Shown here one piece after another: positions 27,025 through 36,336 of a DNA stretch of 64,000 nt; the first letter of the stretch is position 1, and the number at the start of each line of letters is the position of its first letter. The DNA is from Nitrospirillum iridis. GTDB taxonomy: Bacteria; Pseudomonadota; Alphaproteobacteria; Azospirillales; Azospirillaceae. The DNA lies in NCBI RefSeq assembly GCF_014205765.1, contig NZ_JACIIZ010000014.1, forward strand, positions 62,001-126,000, given 5' to 3'. A program made the translations under genes and the position numbers. The notes beneath the pieces are model-generated. The model saw only the letters and a list, made by a program, of their open reading frames with translations, made no database searches and was not told the origin of the DNA.

Positions 27025-27086
27025 AAACGCGAGGACGCCAAGGCCCCGGATGGGGCCGCCCGGCGCCCAGGGGGGCGTTTGATCGA

Positions 27087-27566
27087 TCAAGACCAAGCGC
27101 CCCTGGCAGTATTGGGGCATACATGCGGACCGTCGGCATCCCGGGCCGCCCGCAGCGCCTGCCCTTCCGCCAGGATGTCCGACAGCCGGACCTGCGCCAG
27201 TGCCGCTTCCAACGCCGTGCCGGCCTGGGCCAAGGCACCCACGATGGCCTGGTTGGCCAGATGCTCCACCGGGCATTCCGGATGATCGGCGGTGGGACCG
27301 ATGGTGAAGACGGAGACCGTCTCCAGCGCCCGGTGCACATCCAGCAGGGTCAGCTCTTCCAAGGGCCGCGTCAGGCGCCAGCCGCCGCGGGGCCCCTTTT
27401 CCGAGGTGACGATGCCCCGGTCGCGCAGACCCGCCATGGTCCGGCGCACCACCACCGGGTTGGTGCTCAACATGCGGGCGATGACGTCCGACGTGGCCGC
27501 GCCATGGTTGCAGGCCATGTGGACCAGGACATGCGCCATGCGCGCCAGCCGCGAATCCCTGCTCAA
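27087..27566 (-). CDS. Rrf2-family transcriptional regulator
   Basis: 159 aa. A winged HTH starts SRDSRLARMAHVLVHMACNHG, with the recognition region SDVIARMLSTNPVVVRRTMAGL and the wing GPRGGWRLTRP. TTG start at 27566 preceded by AAAGGA; ATG at 27539 would truncate the first helix. The three closely spaced Cys of IscR/NsrR are not present (single Cys in HPECPVEH), so Fe-S sensing is unlikely by that route. Divergent from a disulfide-reductase-like gene, with a palindrome between them. Confidence 0.88.
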   Translation of the reverse strand: MSRDSRLARMAHVLVHMACNHGAATSDVIARMLSTNPVVVRRTMAGLRDRGIVTSEKGPRGGWRLTRPLEELTLLDVHRALETVSVFTIGPTADHPECPVEHLANQAIVGALAQAGTALEAALAQVRLSDILAEGQALRAARDADGPHVCPNTARGAWS

Positions 27567-27642
27567 AACCCGATCCTTTCCCGGTGACGACCCAGACTAA
27601 CGGGCCGCATCCTTATTCGCAACTGTCACAGTGGCATGTCTC

Positions 27643-27681
27643 TTGACGCCCCGGATTGAATCGTAACAGTGAAAGTTACGA
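27643..27681 (+). promoter_or_regulatory. Promoter and probable Rrf2 operator of the flavoprotein gene
   Basis: A TTGACG -35 box (27643-27648) precedes the perfect inverted repeat TCGTAAC-agtgaaa-GTTACGA (27661-27681), which overlaps the expected -10 region. A smaller palindrome ACTGTCACAGT lies at 27622-27632. The position fits repression of the downstream gene by the divergent Rrf2 protein (inference). Confidence 0.55.
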
Positions 27682-27700
27682 ACAAATCCGGAGAGCCATC

Positions 27701-28588
27701 ATGCCTTATGACGTGATCATCATCGGCGGCAGCTACGCCGGCCTCTCGGCCGCATTACCGTTGGGCCGCGCCCGCCGCCGCGTGCTGGTGGTCGACGCCG
27801 GCCAGCGCCGCAACCGCTTCGCCGCCGCCTCCCACGGCTTCCTGGGCCAGGATGGCGCTGCACCCGGCCAGATCGTGGCCACCGCGCGCGACCAGTTGGC
27901 GCGCTACGCCACGGTGGAGATGCTGCAGGGCGCGGCCATCGCTGTGGCCGGGGATGAACAGGGATTCGTGGTGCAAACCACGGGCGGCCCCGTGGCCGGC
28001 GCCCGCCTGATCCTGGCCAGCGGCGTGACCGACAACCTGCCCGAGGTGCCGGGCCTGGCGGAGCGCTGGGGCCGGCACGTGTTCCACTGCCCCTACTGCC
28101 ACGGCTATGAGTTGAACCAGGGTCCCATCGGCGTGTTGGCCACCGGGCCGATGTCATTGCACCACGCCCAGATGCTGCCCGACTGGGGCGCCACCACCCT
28201 GTTCCTGAACGGCGCCTTCGAACCCGACGCCGCCCAATTGGCGGAGCTGGACCGGCGCGGCGTGGTGGTCGAGCGCACGCCCGTGGCCGGCTTCTTCAGT
28301 GAGGGCGCCGACATCCGCCTGGCCGACGGCCGCACCGTGCCCCTGGCTGGCGTCTTCACCCTGGCTCAAACCCGCATCACCGGCCCGCTGGCCGCCGAGC
28401 TGGGCGTCGACATCGAGGACGGCCCCCTGGGCCAGTGCATCCAGGTGGATGCCATGCAACAGACCAGCGTCGCCGGCGTCTTCGCCTGCGGCGACGTGGC
28501 CCGCCTGGCGGGTTCGGTTCCCCTGGCCGTGGCCAGCGGCGCCATGGCTGGCGTCGCCGCCCATCGCTCGCTGATCTTCACGGCATGA
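27701..28588 (+). CDS. Thioredoxin-reductase-like NAD(P)/FAD-dependent oxidoreductase
   Basis: 295 aa. FAD-binding GGSYAGLSAAL at residues 9-19, redox CxxC at C130/C133 (HCPYCHG) and the C-terminal FAD motif GVFACGDVAR. The second Rossmann motif, GGGDSA-like in thioredoxin reductases, is here GVLATGPMSLHHA, so NADPH binding may be altered. Start ATG at 27701 with CCGGAGAG upstream. Probably controlled by the divergent Rrf2 regulator. Substrate unknown. Confidence 0.88.
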   Translation: MPYDVIIIGGSYAGLSAALPLGRARRRVLVVDAGQRRNRFAAASHGFLGQDGAAPGQIVATARDQLARYATVEMLQGAAIAVAGDEQGFVVQTTGGPVAGARLILASGVTDNLPEVPGLAERWGRHVFHCPYCHGYELNQGPIGVLATGPMSLHHAQMLPDWGATTLFLNGAFEPDAAQLAELDRRGVVVERTPVAGFFSEGADIRLADGRTVPLAGVFTLAQTRITGPLAAELGVDIEDGPLGQCIQVDAMQQTSVAGVFACGDVARLAGSVPLAVASGAMAGVAAHRSLIFTA

Positions 28589-28637
28589 TACGGCGATCGG
28601 CTTTTCCCCGAGCGGCGGGGCGGATGCCCTGCGGTGG

Positions 28638-29597
<960 letters not shown>

Positions 29598-29757
29598 ACC
29601 CGCCCCCATTGTCTTGATGCCCTCAATCGCCGGGCGCCAGCATCCGCTGGCTTGGCTTCCTCGGTTTCCAGTCCGCTACGCTCCCCGGAAACCTCCGGCG
29701 GATGCAGTCGCATCCTACAGCAGCACCAAGGAAATCCCATGCCGCTACCGAGGGGCG

Positions 29758-30531
29758 TTACAGTACCGCCGCCAGCCGGCGGATCAGCTCAGCCGCCCCG
29801 GCCGCCGCCGCCCGGCAGAAGGCGGGGAAGTCCATGTGGCTGTCGGCGCCGGCCAGGTCGCTGAGACTGCGCACCACCAGATAGGGCACGCCCCAGCGCG
29901 TCGCCACCTGGGCGACCGACGCGCCCTCCATCTCCACCGCCTGCGCCGCGAAGGTGCGGAACAGGCGGTCGCGCGAGGTCTCGCAGTTCAGGAACTGGTC
30001 GCCCGTCAGCACGGTTCCGAAGTGGATGCCGGGCACCCGCGCCTCACCGCCCGTGGCCGCCGCCGACAGGGCCGGCAGCACCAGGCCATCCAACGCCGCC
30101 CGGGCCTTGGCCTCAAGCCCGCTGTCCAGGTCATAGCCATGAGCGTCATCAAAGCCCGGCAAGGGTGGCACGCCCGGCTGGTAAACCTTCATCTCGCCGC
30201 CCGCCAGGGCGCCGTAATCATGCTGCACCAGGCGGGTCGCCACCACCACGTCACCGATGGCCAGGGCCGGATCGACACCACCGGCCACACCGGAGAACAG
30301 CAGCGCCCGGACGCCGAACACCTGCAACAACAGGGTGGCGACGATGGCGGCGTTGACCTTGCCGATACCAGCCTCCACCAGCACCACGGCGCGGCCGTCC
30401 ATGTCGCCCTGCTGGAAGGTGAAGCCGGCGATCTGGCGTTCGGAGTCCGCCCGGAAATGCGCCCCGAAATGGGCGATCTCTTCCGGGATGGCGCAGATCA
30501 GGCCCAGCGGGCCGCCCTTGGTCTCGGTCAT
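29758..30531 (-). CDS. mtnN: 5'-methylthioadenosine/S-adenosylhomocysteine nucleosidase
   Basis: 257 aa, PNP/UDP phosphorylase fold. N-terminal GLICAIPEEI, core GVAGGVDPALAIGDVVVATRLVQHDY, and the catalytic tail AVEMEGASVAQVATRWGVPYLVVRSLSDLA with the conserved Glu and Asp. It hydrolyses MTA and SAH to adenine and the thio-sugar. Longer than E. coli Pfs (232 aa) because of a linker around residues 125-170. Start ATG at 30531. Confidence 0.9.
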   Translation of the reverse strand: MTETKGGPLGLICAIPEEIAHFGAHFRADSERQIAGFTFQQGDMDGRAVVLVEAGIGKVNAAIVATLLLQVFGVRALLFSGVAGGVDPALAIGDVVVATRLVQHDYGALAGGEMKVYQPGVPPLPGFDDAHGYDLDSGLEAKARAALDGLVLPALSAAATGGEARVPGIHFGTVLTGDQFLNCETSRDRLFRTFAAQAVEMEGASVAQVATRWGVPYLVVRSLSDLAGADSHMDFPAFCRAAAAGAAELIRRLAAVL

Positions 30532-30610
30532 GCCTGAATTTTCCCGTCAGTCGCGTGCGCCCGGCAGCATGTGATGGGCACCGGGCCCGAACCTCATATA
30601 TCCTGAGGGC

Positions 30611-33088
30611 ATGCCGCCTGTCGCGCTCTTCCCTGATCCCGACCTTCTGCCCGCCAACATCGCCGGCTGGTTCGCCCATCGCGGCTGGACGCCCCACCCC
30701 CACCAGGTGGCGATGCTGGGCGCGGCCCGGCGGGGGGAGCATACGCTGCTGATCGCCCCCACCGGCGGCGGCAAGACCCTGGCGGGCTTCCTGCCCAGCC
30801 TGATCGACCTGTCGGAACGACCGCGCGAGGGGCTGCACACCCTTTATATCTCGCCGCTCAAGGCCCTGGCGGTGGACATCGCCCGCAACCTGGAACAGCC
30901 GGTGGCGGAGCTGCGCCTGCCCATCCGCGTGGAGACCCGCACCGGCGACACGCCGGAGGCCAAGCGCCGCCGCCAGCGCGCCCACCCGCCGCAGATCTTG
31001 ATGACCACGGTGGAGAGCCTGGCCTTGCTGCTGTCCTACCCCGAGGCGGCGACGCTGTTCGGCACGGTGCGCACCATCATCGTGGATGAGCTGCACGCGC
31101 TGGCCGGGTCCAAGCGCGGGGATCTGCTGGCCCTGCACCTGGCGCGGCTGGCCAGCTTGGCGCCCGATGCCCGCCGGGTGGGCCTGTCGGCCACCGTGGC
31201 CCATCCCCAGGCCCTGGCCGACTATTTGGCGCTAAGCGGCCACCCCGTCGCCCCCGCCACGCCCGTGGGCATCGTGCGCGGCGCCCCCGGCGCCCCGGCG
31301 GAGGTCGGCATCCTACTGACCAGGGAAATCCCCTGGGGCGGGCACATGGCGCTGCAAACCATGCCCGACGTCTACGAACAGGTGAAGGCCTGCGGCACCA
31401 CCCTGATCTTCGTCAACACCCGTGCCCAGGCGGAGTTGGTGTTCCAGGAACTGTGGCGGGTCAACGCCGACGCCCTGCCCATCGCCTTGCATCACGGCAG
31501 CCTGTCGACCGAGCAGCGCCGCAAGGTGGAGGCGGCGATGGCGCGCGGAAGCCTGCGCGCCGTGGTCGCCACCAGCTCGCTGGACCTGGGCATCGACTGG
31601 GCGGCGGTGGACCTGGTGGTGCAGATCGGCGCCCCCAAGGGGGTGAGCCGCCTGTTACAGCGCATCGGCCGCGCCAACCATCGCATCGATTTGACATCGC
31701 GCGCCCTGCTGGTGCCGGCCAACCGGTTCGAGGTGCTGGAGTGCAAGGCCGCCATCGACGCCGTGCGCGCCGGCACGCTGGACGGCGACCCGCCCCGGCC
31801 CGGCGGGCTGGAGGTTCTGGCCCAGCACGTGGTGGGCACGGCCTGCGCCGGCCCCTTCGATGCGGACCATCTCTATGCCGAGGCGCGCAGCTGCGCACCC
31901 TACGCCGGGCTGACACGGGAACGCTTCGACCAGGTGATGGATTTCGTCGCCACCGGCGGCTACGCGCTGCGCGCCTATGACCGCTTCCAGCGCCTGCGCC
32001 GACGCGAGGATGGGCTGTGGCAGCTGGCCAATTACCAGGTGGCGCGGCAGTACCGCCTGAACGTCGGCACCATCGTCGAGGAACCGACGGTCAAGGTGCG
32101 CATGGCCAACGGCGGCGCGCTGGGCGATGTCGAGGAATACTTCATCCAGGGTCTGGTGCCGGGTGACACCTTCGTCTTCGCCGGCCAGCTGCTGCGCTAT
32201 GTCGGCATGCGCGACAACGCCGCCATCGTCGCCAAGGGCGGCCAGGGGCAACCCAAGGTGCCGGTGTTCGCCGGCGGCCGCCTGCCGCTGACCACCCACC
32301 TGGCCGACCGGGTGCGCGCCATGCTGGCCGACCCCGGGCAGTGGCGCGAGCTGCCGGCGGAGGTGGCGGAGTGGCTGCGCATCCAGCGCCATGTCTCAGC
32401 CCTGCCCGACCGCACCGGCCTGCTGGTGGAGACCTTCCCGCGCGGTGGCAAGGAGTTCCTGGTGGCCTACACCTTCGAGGGCCGCAACGCCCACCAGACC
32501 CTGGGCATGTTGCTGACCCGCCGCATGGAGCGCATGGGCCTGCACCCGCTGGGTTTCGTCGCCACCGACTATGTGTTGGCCATCTGGTCGCTGAATACGC
32601 CCCAGGACATGGACGCCCTGTTCGCGCAGGACATGCTGGGCGACGACCTGGAGGAATGGATGGACGAGTCCAGCATGCTGCGCCGGACCTTCCAGACCGT
32701 GGCCACCATCGCCGGCACCCTGGAGCGCCGCCACCCGGGCGAGGAGAAGACCAAGCGCCAGATGACGGTCAGCGCCGACCTGATCTACGACGTGCTGCGC
32801 CGCCACGACCCCGGCCACCTGTTGCTGCAGGCGACCCGGGCCGAGGCCGCCGCCGGCCTGACCGACGTGCGCCGCCTGGCCGACATGCTGGCGCGGGTGA
32901 AGGGCCACATCCGCCACATGGCGCTGGACCGCATCTCGCCCCTCGCCGTGCCCGTGCTGCTGGAGATCGGCCGCGTCATGGTCGGCGGCCGGGCGGATGA
33001 GGTGCTGTTGCAGGAGGCGGCGGAGGAAATGGCGGCGGAGGCCCTGCCCAACACCATGCGGCAGGGCCAGGGTCTGCTGCCTTTCTGA
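30611..33088 (+). CDS. Ligase-associated DEAD/DEAH-box helicase (Lhr-type)
   Basis: 825 aa superfamily 2 DNA helicase of the Lhr core type. Motif I PTGGGKTLAGFLPSL (about residues 51-65), motif II VDELHAL (about 158), motif III LSATVAHPQ, motif VI QRIGRANHR, then the winged-helix and beta-barrel domains shared with Lhr. In many bacteria it is encoded with an ATP-dependent ligase, an exonuclease and a phosphoesterase (PdeM) and is assigned to DNA damage repair. Here PdeM lies 2.1 kb downstream; ligase and exonuclease are absent from the window. Confidence 0.9.
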   Translation: MPPVALFPDPDLLPANIAGWFAHRGWTPHPHQVAMLGAARRGEHTLLIAPTGGGKTLAGFLPSLIDLSERPREGLHTLYISPLKALAVDIARNLEQPVAELRLPIRVETRTGDTPEAKRRRQRAHPPQILMTTVESLALLLSYPEAATLFGTVRTIIVDELHALAGSKRGDLLALHLARLASLAPDARRVGLSATVAHPQALADYLALSGHPVAPATPVGIVRGAPGAPAEVGILLTREIPWGGHMALQTMPDVYEQVKACGTTLIFVNTRAQAELVFQELWRVNADALPIALHHGSLSTEQRRKVEAAMARGSLRAVVATSSLDLGIDWAAVDLVVQIGAPKGVSRLLQRIGRANHRIDLTSRALLVPANRFEVLECKAAIDAVRAGTLDGDPPRPGGLEVLAQHVVGTACAGPFDADHLYAEARSCAPYAGLTRERFDQVMDFVATGGYALRAYDRFQRLRRREDGLWQLANYQVARQYRLNVGTIVEEPTVKVRMANGGALGDVEEYFIQGLVPGDTFVFAGQLLRYVGMRDNAAIVAKGGQGQPKVPVFAGGRLPLTTHLADRVRAMLADPGQWRELPAEVAEWLRIQRHVSALPDRTGLLVETFPRGGKEFLVAYTFEGRNAHQTLGMLLTRRMERMGLHPLGFVATDYVLAIWSLNTPQDMDALFAQDMLGDDLEEWMDESSMLRRTFQTVATIAGTLERRHPGEEKTKRQMTVSADLIYDVLRRHDPGHLLLQATRAEAAAGLTDVRRLADMLARVKGHIRHMALDRISPLAVPVLLEIGRVMVGGRADEVLLQEAAEEMAAEALPNTMRQGQGLLPF

Positions 33089-33126
33089 GGTCCTCAAATT
33101 CCGGCCGACACGGATGGGCGCCCGCG

Positions 33127-33540
33127 CTATCGGACCTCTTGAAAAACGACGGTGTAGCCGTCGGGGTCCTTCGTGCTGAACTGTTTCAACCCGTAAGGCG
33201 CCATGGTCGGGGCATCGGCCTGGAGGCCGCGCCGCGTAAGTTCATCAAAGGCTTCATCGACATCGGAGCAACCGATGTACAGGACCGTGTCTCCATGGGC
33301 GGCCACCCGCGCCTGATCATTTTCTTCTGGTCGTTCGTTCGAGTCGAACTGGGTGTTCAGCATGAGTTCGACAGGTCCGCGCCGCAGCCAAACCCAATGT
33401 GAAAAGGTGCCTTCGCGCGTCTCCACTTCCGGCGAAGCGGATACGAGGTCGAATCCGAGAATCTCCCGGTAGAAACTCACGGCACTCGGCATGTCGAAGA
33501 CGCTGATCAACGGCGTCATTCCCAGCGCGGCGAAGGTCAT
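33127..33540 (-). CDS. VOC-family (glyoxalase/bleomycin-resistance-like) protein
   Basis: 137 aa. Two beta-alpha-beta-beta-beta units are visible: PLISVFDMPSAVSFYREILGF and VLYIGCSDVDEAFDELTRRG, ending FSTKDPDGYTVVFQEV with the typical metal-ligand Glu region. The substrate is unknown. Convergent with the helicase gene (38 nt apart). Confidence 0.85.
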   Translation of the reverse strand: MTFAALGMTPLISVFDMPSAVSFYREILGFDLVSASPEVETREGTFSHWVWLRRGPVELMLNTQFDSNERPEENDQARVAAHGDTVLYIGCSDVDEAFDELTRRGLQADAPTMAPYGLKQFSTKDPDGYTVVFQEVR

Positions 33541-33640
33541 GGCGATGATCCCTGAAGGCCCCCAACACTATGATGTCCACGAACAGACGGCGCAATCGCC
33601 CCGATCAGTTCCCGGCATCGCAGTGAGAAAGCCCCAGATG

Positions 33641-33676
33641 CCAAAGCGGCGCGGGATCGCTCCCGCGCCGCTTTGG
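33641..33676 (-). other. Perfect 16-bp hairpin after the AhpD-like gene
   Basis: CCAAAGCGGCGCGGGA-tcgc-TCCCGCGCCGCTTTGG, 14 nt beyond the stop of the leftward gene. Very stable but without a clear T-run on either side. Probably a transcript 3' end or a binding site. Confidence 0.5.
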
Positions 33677-33689
33677 GAAAATGATCCTA

Positions 33690-34040
33690 TCAGCCCTGTG
33701 TGGACGGATGCTGGTTGTACGCGTCCATGACCCGGGTGGTGTAGACTAGGGCCGCGCCGGCCCCGATGGCGATGGCCACGCTCAGCGCCTCCGCGATCTC
33801 ATCCTTGGTGGCGCCGTGGCGGATGGCGGCGTCGGTGTGGACGGTGATACAGCCGTCGCACTTGGCGGTCACCGCCACGGCCAGCGCGATCAGCTCGCGC
33901 GTCTTGGCGTCCAGATGGTTGGTGGCGTTGGCCGCGTTGCTCAGGGCCGCATACCCCTTCACCGTTTCCGGGGTGATCTTCGCATACTCGCCGACGCCGG
34001 CCTTAATCTGCTGACGATACTGGTTCCAATCGAGCATCAT
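33690..34040 (-). CDS. Carboxymuconolactone decarboxylase (AhpD-like) family protein
   Basis: 116 aa, all-helical. The AhpD-type redox site C61-DG-C64 with H68 (AKCDGCITVHTDAA) points to alkylhydroperoxidase-like activity, not lactone decarboxylation. Start ATG at 34040 with AAAGGACA upstream. The same frame reads open to 35051 against the AraC gene, but that extension is a GC-bias artefact. Divergent from an AraC regulator that may control it. Confidence 0.88.
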   Translation of the reverse strand: MMLDWNQYRQQIKAGVGEYAKITPETVKGYAALSNAANATNHLDAKTRELIALAVAVTAKCDGCITVHTDAAIRHGATKDEIAEALSVAIAIGAGAALVYTTRVMDAYNQHPSTQG

Positions 34041-34197
34041 GGTGTCTGTCCTTTGACCGCTGGGGGAAGGCCGCTTGGCGGCGCGTCCCGGTGTGAACCG
34101 ATGGACAGAAGGTACCGCCGGATCCGCGAACGCTGAATGCCCGAGCGGATCGAGATTGTGACCGCGCGGATCAAGTCGACCGGGTGAAACGAACGCC

Positions 34198-35142
34198 ATG
34201 AACGCCAGTGACGACGACGTGCTGAGCCAACTGGCCCCCCTGATCCAGGTGCGCCCGCAGGTGGAGCAGCACTGCCTGTTCGGGCCCGGTTGGTCAGCGC
34301 CGCATCGGCGGGAAGCCCCTGGCTGGGCGCCGTTCCACATCGTCATGGCGGGCGGCGCGCGGGTCCACCTGCCCGACACCGGGCGGACGCTGACGCTGAC
34401 GGCCGGTGACGTGTTGCTGCTGCCCCACGGCGCCGCCCACACCGTGCACAGTCCCGGGCCTGGTCCCGGCGCCCATGCGCCGGCGGCAACAACGCTGCAC
34501 AGCCACGACAACGGCGTGGTGACGGTACGCCGTACCAGCAACCTTGAGGACGCGCCGGCGCTGGAGCTGATCTGCGGGCGATTCGCCTTCGAACGGGTCG
34601 CGGACAACCCGCTGCTCGCGCTGCTGCCCGACGCGGTGCACCTGAAGGGGGGCGCCCAGCGCCTGGCCCGGCTGGTGGAGGTGATGCGGGAGGAGGTGGC
34701 GGAACCGCGCCCCGGCGGCCGCGCGGTCACCACGGACCTGGCCCGCGCCCTGTTCACCCTGATCCTGCGCGGCCATCTGGAGGACCATGGCGCGGGGACG
34801 GAAGCCGCCGGGCTGCTGGCCCGGCCGGCGACGGCGCGCGTGGTGGCGGCCCTGGTGCGCGATCCGGCGCGGGCCTGGATCCTGGACGACCTGGCGGCGA
34901 CCGCCCATCTTTCCCGCGCCAGCCTGGTGCGCGCCTTCCGCGCCGCCGATGCGCCAGCGCCGCTGGCTTTTCTGGCGCAGGTGCGCATGGCCCTGGCCGT
35001 GCGCCATCTGGTGACCGAGGGGCTGTCGCTGGCCGAAACGGCGGCCCGCATCGGCTATGAATCGGAAAGCGCGTTCAGCCGCGCCTTCAAACGGCATTAC
35101 CATGCCGCCCCCGGGGACTACCGGGATGCGGCCCGCACCTGA
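34198..35142 (+). CDS. AraC-family transcriptional regulator (cupin-type sensor)
   Basis: 314 aa. N-terminal cupin domain (WAPFHIVMAGGARVHLPDT, LTAGDVLLLPHGAAHTV) and C-terminal double HTH (ILDDLAATAHLSRASLVRAF and SLAETAARIGYESESAFSRA), ending HYHAAPGDYRD. Divergent from the AhpD-like gene, spacing 157 nt; control of that gene is inferred from layout only. Confidence 0.9.
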   Translation: MNASDDDVLSQLAPLIQVRPQVEQHCLFGPGWSAPHRREAPGWAPFHIVMAGGARVHLPDTGRTLTLTAGDVLLLPHGAAHTVHSPGPGPGAHAPAATTLHSHDNGVVTVRRTSNLEDAPALELICGRFAFERVADNPLLALLPDAVHLKGGAQRLARLVEVMREEVAEPRPGGRAVTTDLARALFTLILRGHLEDHGAGTEAAGLLARPATARVVAALVRDPARAWILDDLAATAHLSRASLVRAFRAADAPAPLAFLAQVRMALAVRHLVTEGLSLAETAARIGYESESAFSRAFKRHYHAAPGDYRDAART

Positions 35143-35164
35143 AGATTGGGGGATTTCGCTTCGC

Positions 35165-35914
35165 ATGAACGCCCGTTTCGGCACCGGCACCGCCGGGGAC
35201 CAGACCGCCTTGACCCTCAACGGGGCCGTGCTGCAGGCGGATGCCAGTGGCGCCCTGTTCTGGCCGGAGCGCGGCCTGCTGGTGGTGGCCGACCTGCATC
35301 TGGAAAAGGGCACCGCCTTCGCCCGGCGCGGCACCTTGCTGCCGCCTTATGACACCGCCGCGACCTTGGCCCGGCTGGAGGCCACCTGCCGCCGCCTGGC
35401 GCCCACTCGGGTCCTGTGCCTGGGGGATAGTTTCCATGACGGCCACGCGGGCGACCGGGTATCGGACGAGGACGGCCGGCGGCTGGCGGCCCTGATCCAG
35501 GCCCATGACTGGCTGTGGGTGGCCGGCAATCATGACCCCGCCCCGCCACCGGCGTGGGGCGGCCGGGTGGTGGCCGATTGGATGGAGGGGCCGCTGGTCT
35601 TCCGGCATGAGGCGGAGGACGGCATGGCGGTGGGCGAAGTCTCCGGCCATTACCACCCCAAGGCCACCGTGCCGACACGGGCACGGCGGGTGGGCGGCCG
35701 CTGCTTCATCACCGACGGGCGGCGCCTGGTGCTGCCGGCTTTCGGCGCCTATACCGGCGGGCTGGACGTGCGCGAGCCGGCGCTGCGCCGCCTGTTCCCC
35801 GGCGCCTTCAGCATCGTGCTGTTGCACCGGGACCGCGGCTACGCCTTCCACTCATCCCATATCCTGGGGGCCCATACCCTGGGGGCGGACATGGCAAGCA
35901 CCGGCACATTTTAG
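35165..35914 (+). CDS. pdeM: Ligase-associated DNA damage response phosphoesterase PdeM
   Basis: 249 aa calcineurin-like metallophosphoesterase. Metal motifs in order: VVADLHLEKG, CLGDSFHDG, VAGNHDPA, SGHYHPKA. It matches the phosphoesterase member of the Lhr/ligase/exonuclease/phosphoesterase set. Start ATG at 35165 (MNARFGTG), 22 nt after the AraC stop; an upstream ATG at 35126 would overlap that gene. The Lhr-type helicase lies 2.1 kb away with three unrelated genes between. Confidence 0.87.
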   Translation: MNARFGTGTAGDQTALTLNGAVLQADASGALFWPERGLLVVADLHLEKGTAFARRGTLLPPYDTAATLARLEATCRRLAPTRVLCLGDSFHDGHAGDRVSDEDGRRLAALIQAHDWLWVAGNHDPAPPPAWGGRVVADWMEGPLVFRHEAEDGMAVGEVSGHYHPKATVPTRARRVGGRCFITDGRRLVLPAFGAYTGGLDVREPALRRLFPGAFSIVLLHRDRGYAFHSSHILGAHTLGADMASTGTF

Positions 35915-35921
35915 GGGCCCC

Positions 35922-35966
35922 AAAAAGGAAACGGGCGGCCCGGGGATGGGGGGACCCGGGCCGCCC
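35922..35966. terminator. Bidirectional terminator-like hairpin
   Basis: Perfect 12-bp stem GGGCGGCCCGGG/CCCGGGCCGCCC (35933-35966). On the minus strand it is followed by GTTTCCTTTTTGG, so it can end the leftward small gene at 36037; it also lies 18 nt after the pdeM stop. Confidence 0.65.
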
Positions 35967-36036
35967 TTAGGTCGTCCGCCGAACGCGCTTTGGGGGGTGC
36001 GCAACCAGGCCGGGATGGGGGAACCGGTAGACTGGA

Positions 36037-36249
36037 TCATCGAGCGGACATAGTTTCAGATAGGGTGGCCGCCGGCGAAAACAAGCACGCCAATACATCA
36101 GTATAGGGTGGGGAATAGATTTCGCCGGGGGTGATCCACCGGAAGGACGGGTACGTATCTTTTGTCATACGCGGTTCGTCCTGCGGCATATCGCCCATCA
36201 TCCTGCTGAAATTGGCGCGGAAGCCCATGATCGGCAGGGTGTCCGACAT
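36037..36249 (-). CDS. Small hypothetical protein
   Basis: 70 aa, MSDTLPIMGFRANFSRMM to the end at LSETMSAR; no family recognised. Support: AAGAAGA just before the ATG at 36249, a less GC-rich codon pattern than the neighbours, non-repetitive composition with aromatic residues, and a terminator-like hairpin 70 nt downstream. It is divergent from the photolyase gene. Without homologues this remains tentative. Confidence 0.4.
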   Translation of the reverse strand: MSDTLPIMGFRANFSRMMGDMPQDEPRMTKDTYPSFRWITPGEIYSPPYTDVLACLFSPAATLSETMSAR

Positions 36250-36336
36250 TTCTTCTTGCCCGCTATTGTAGTGCCCTCCGGGCCCCCACCCCGCCGGGGG
36301 ATACCGGTCCATGTGAAAAATTCTAGGGTTCGCCTG

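Noticed and set aside
34041-35051. Apparent 340-residue N-terminal extension of the AhpD-like protein
   Set aside because: It is antisense to the AraC gene and Arg/Ser/Ala-rich; the ATG at 34040 has a good Shine-Dalgarno and gives family length.
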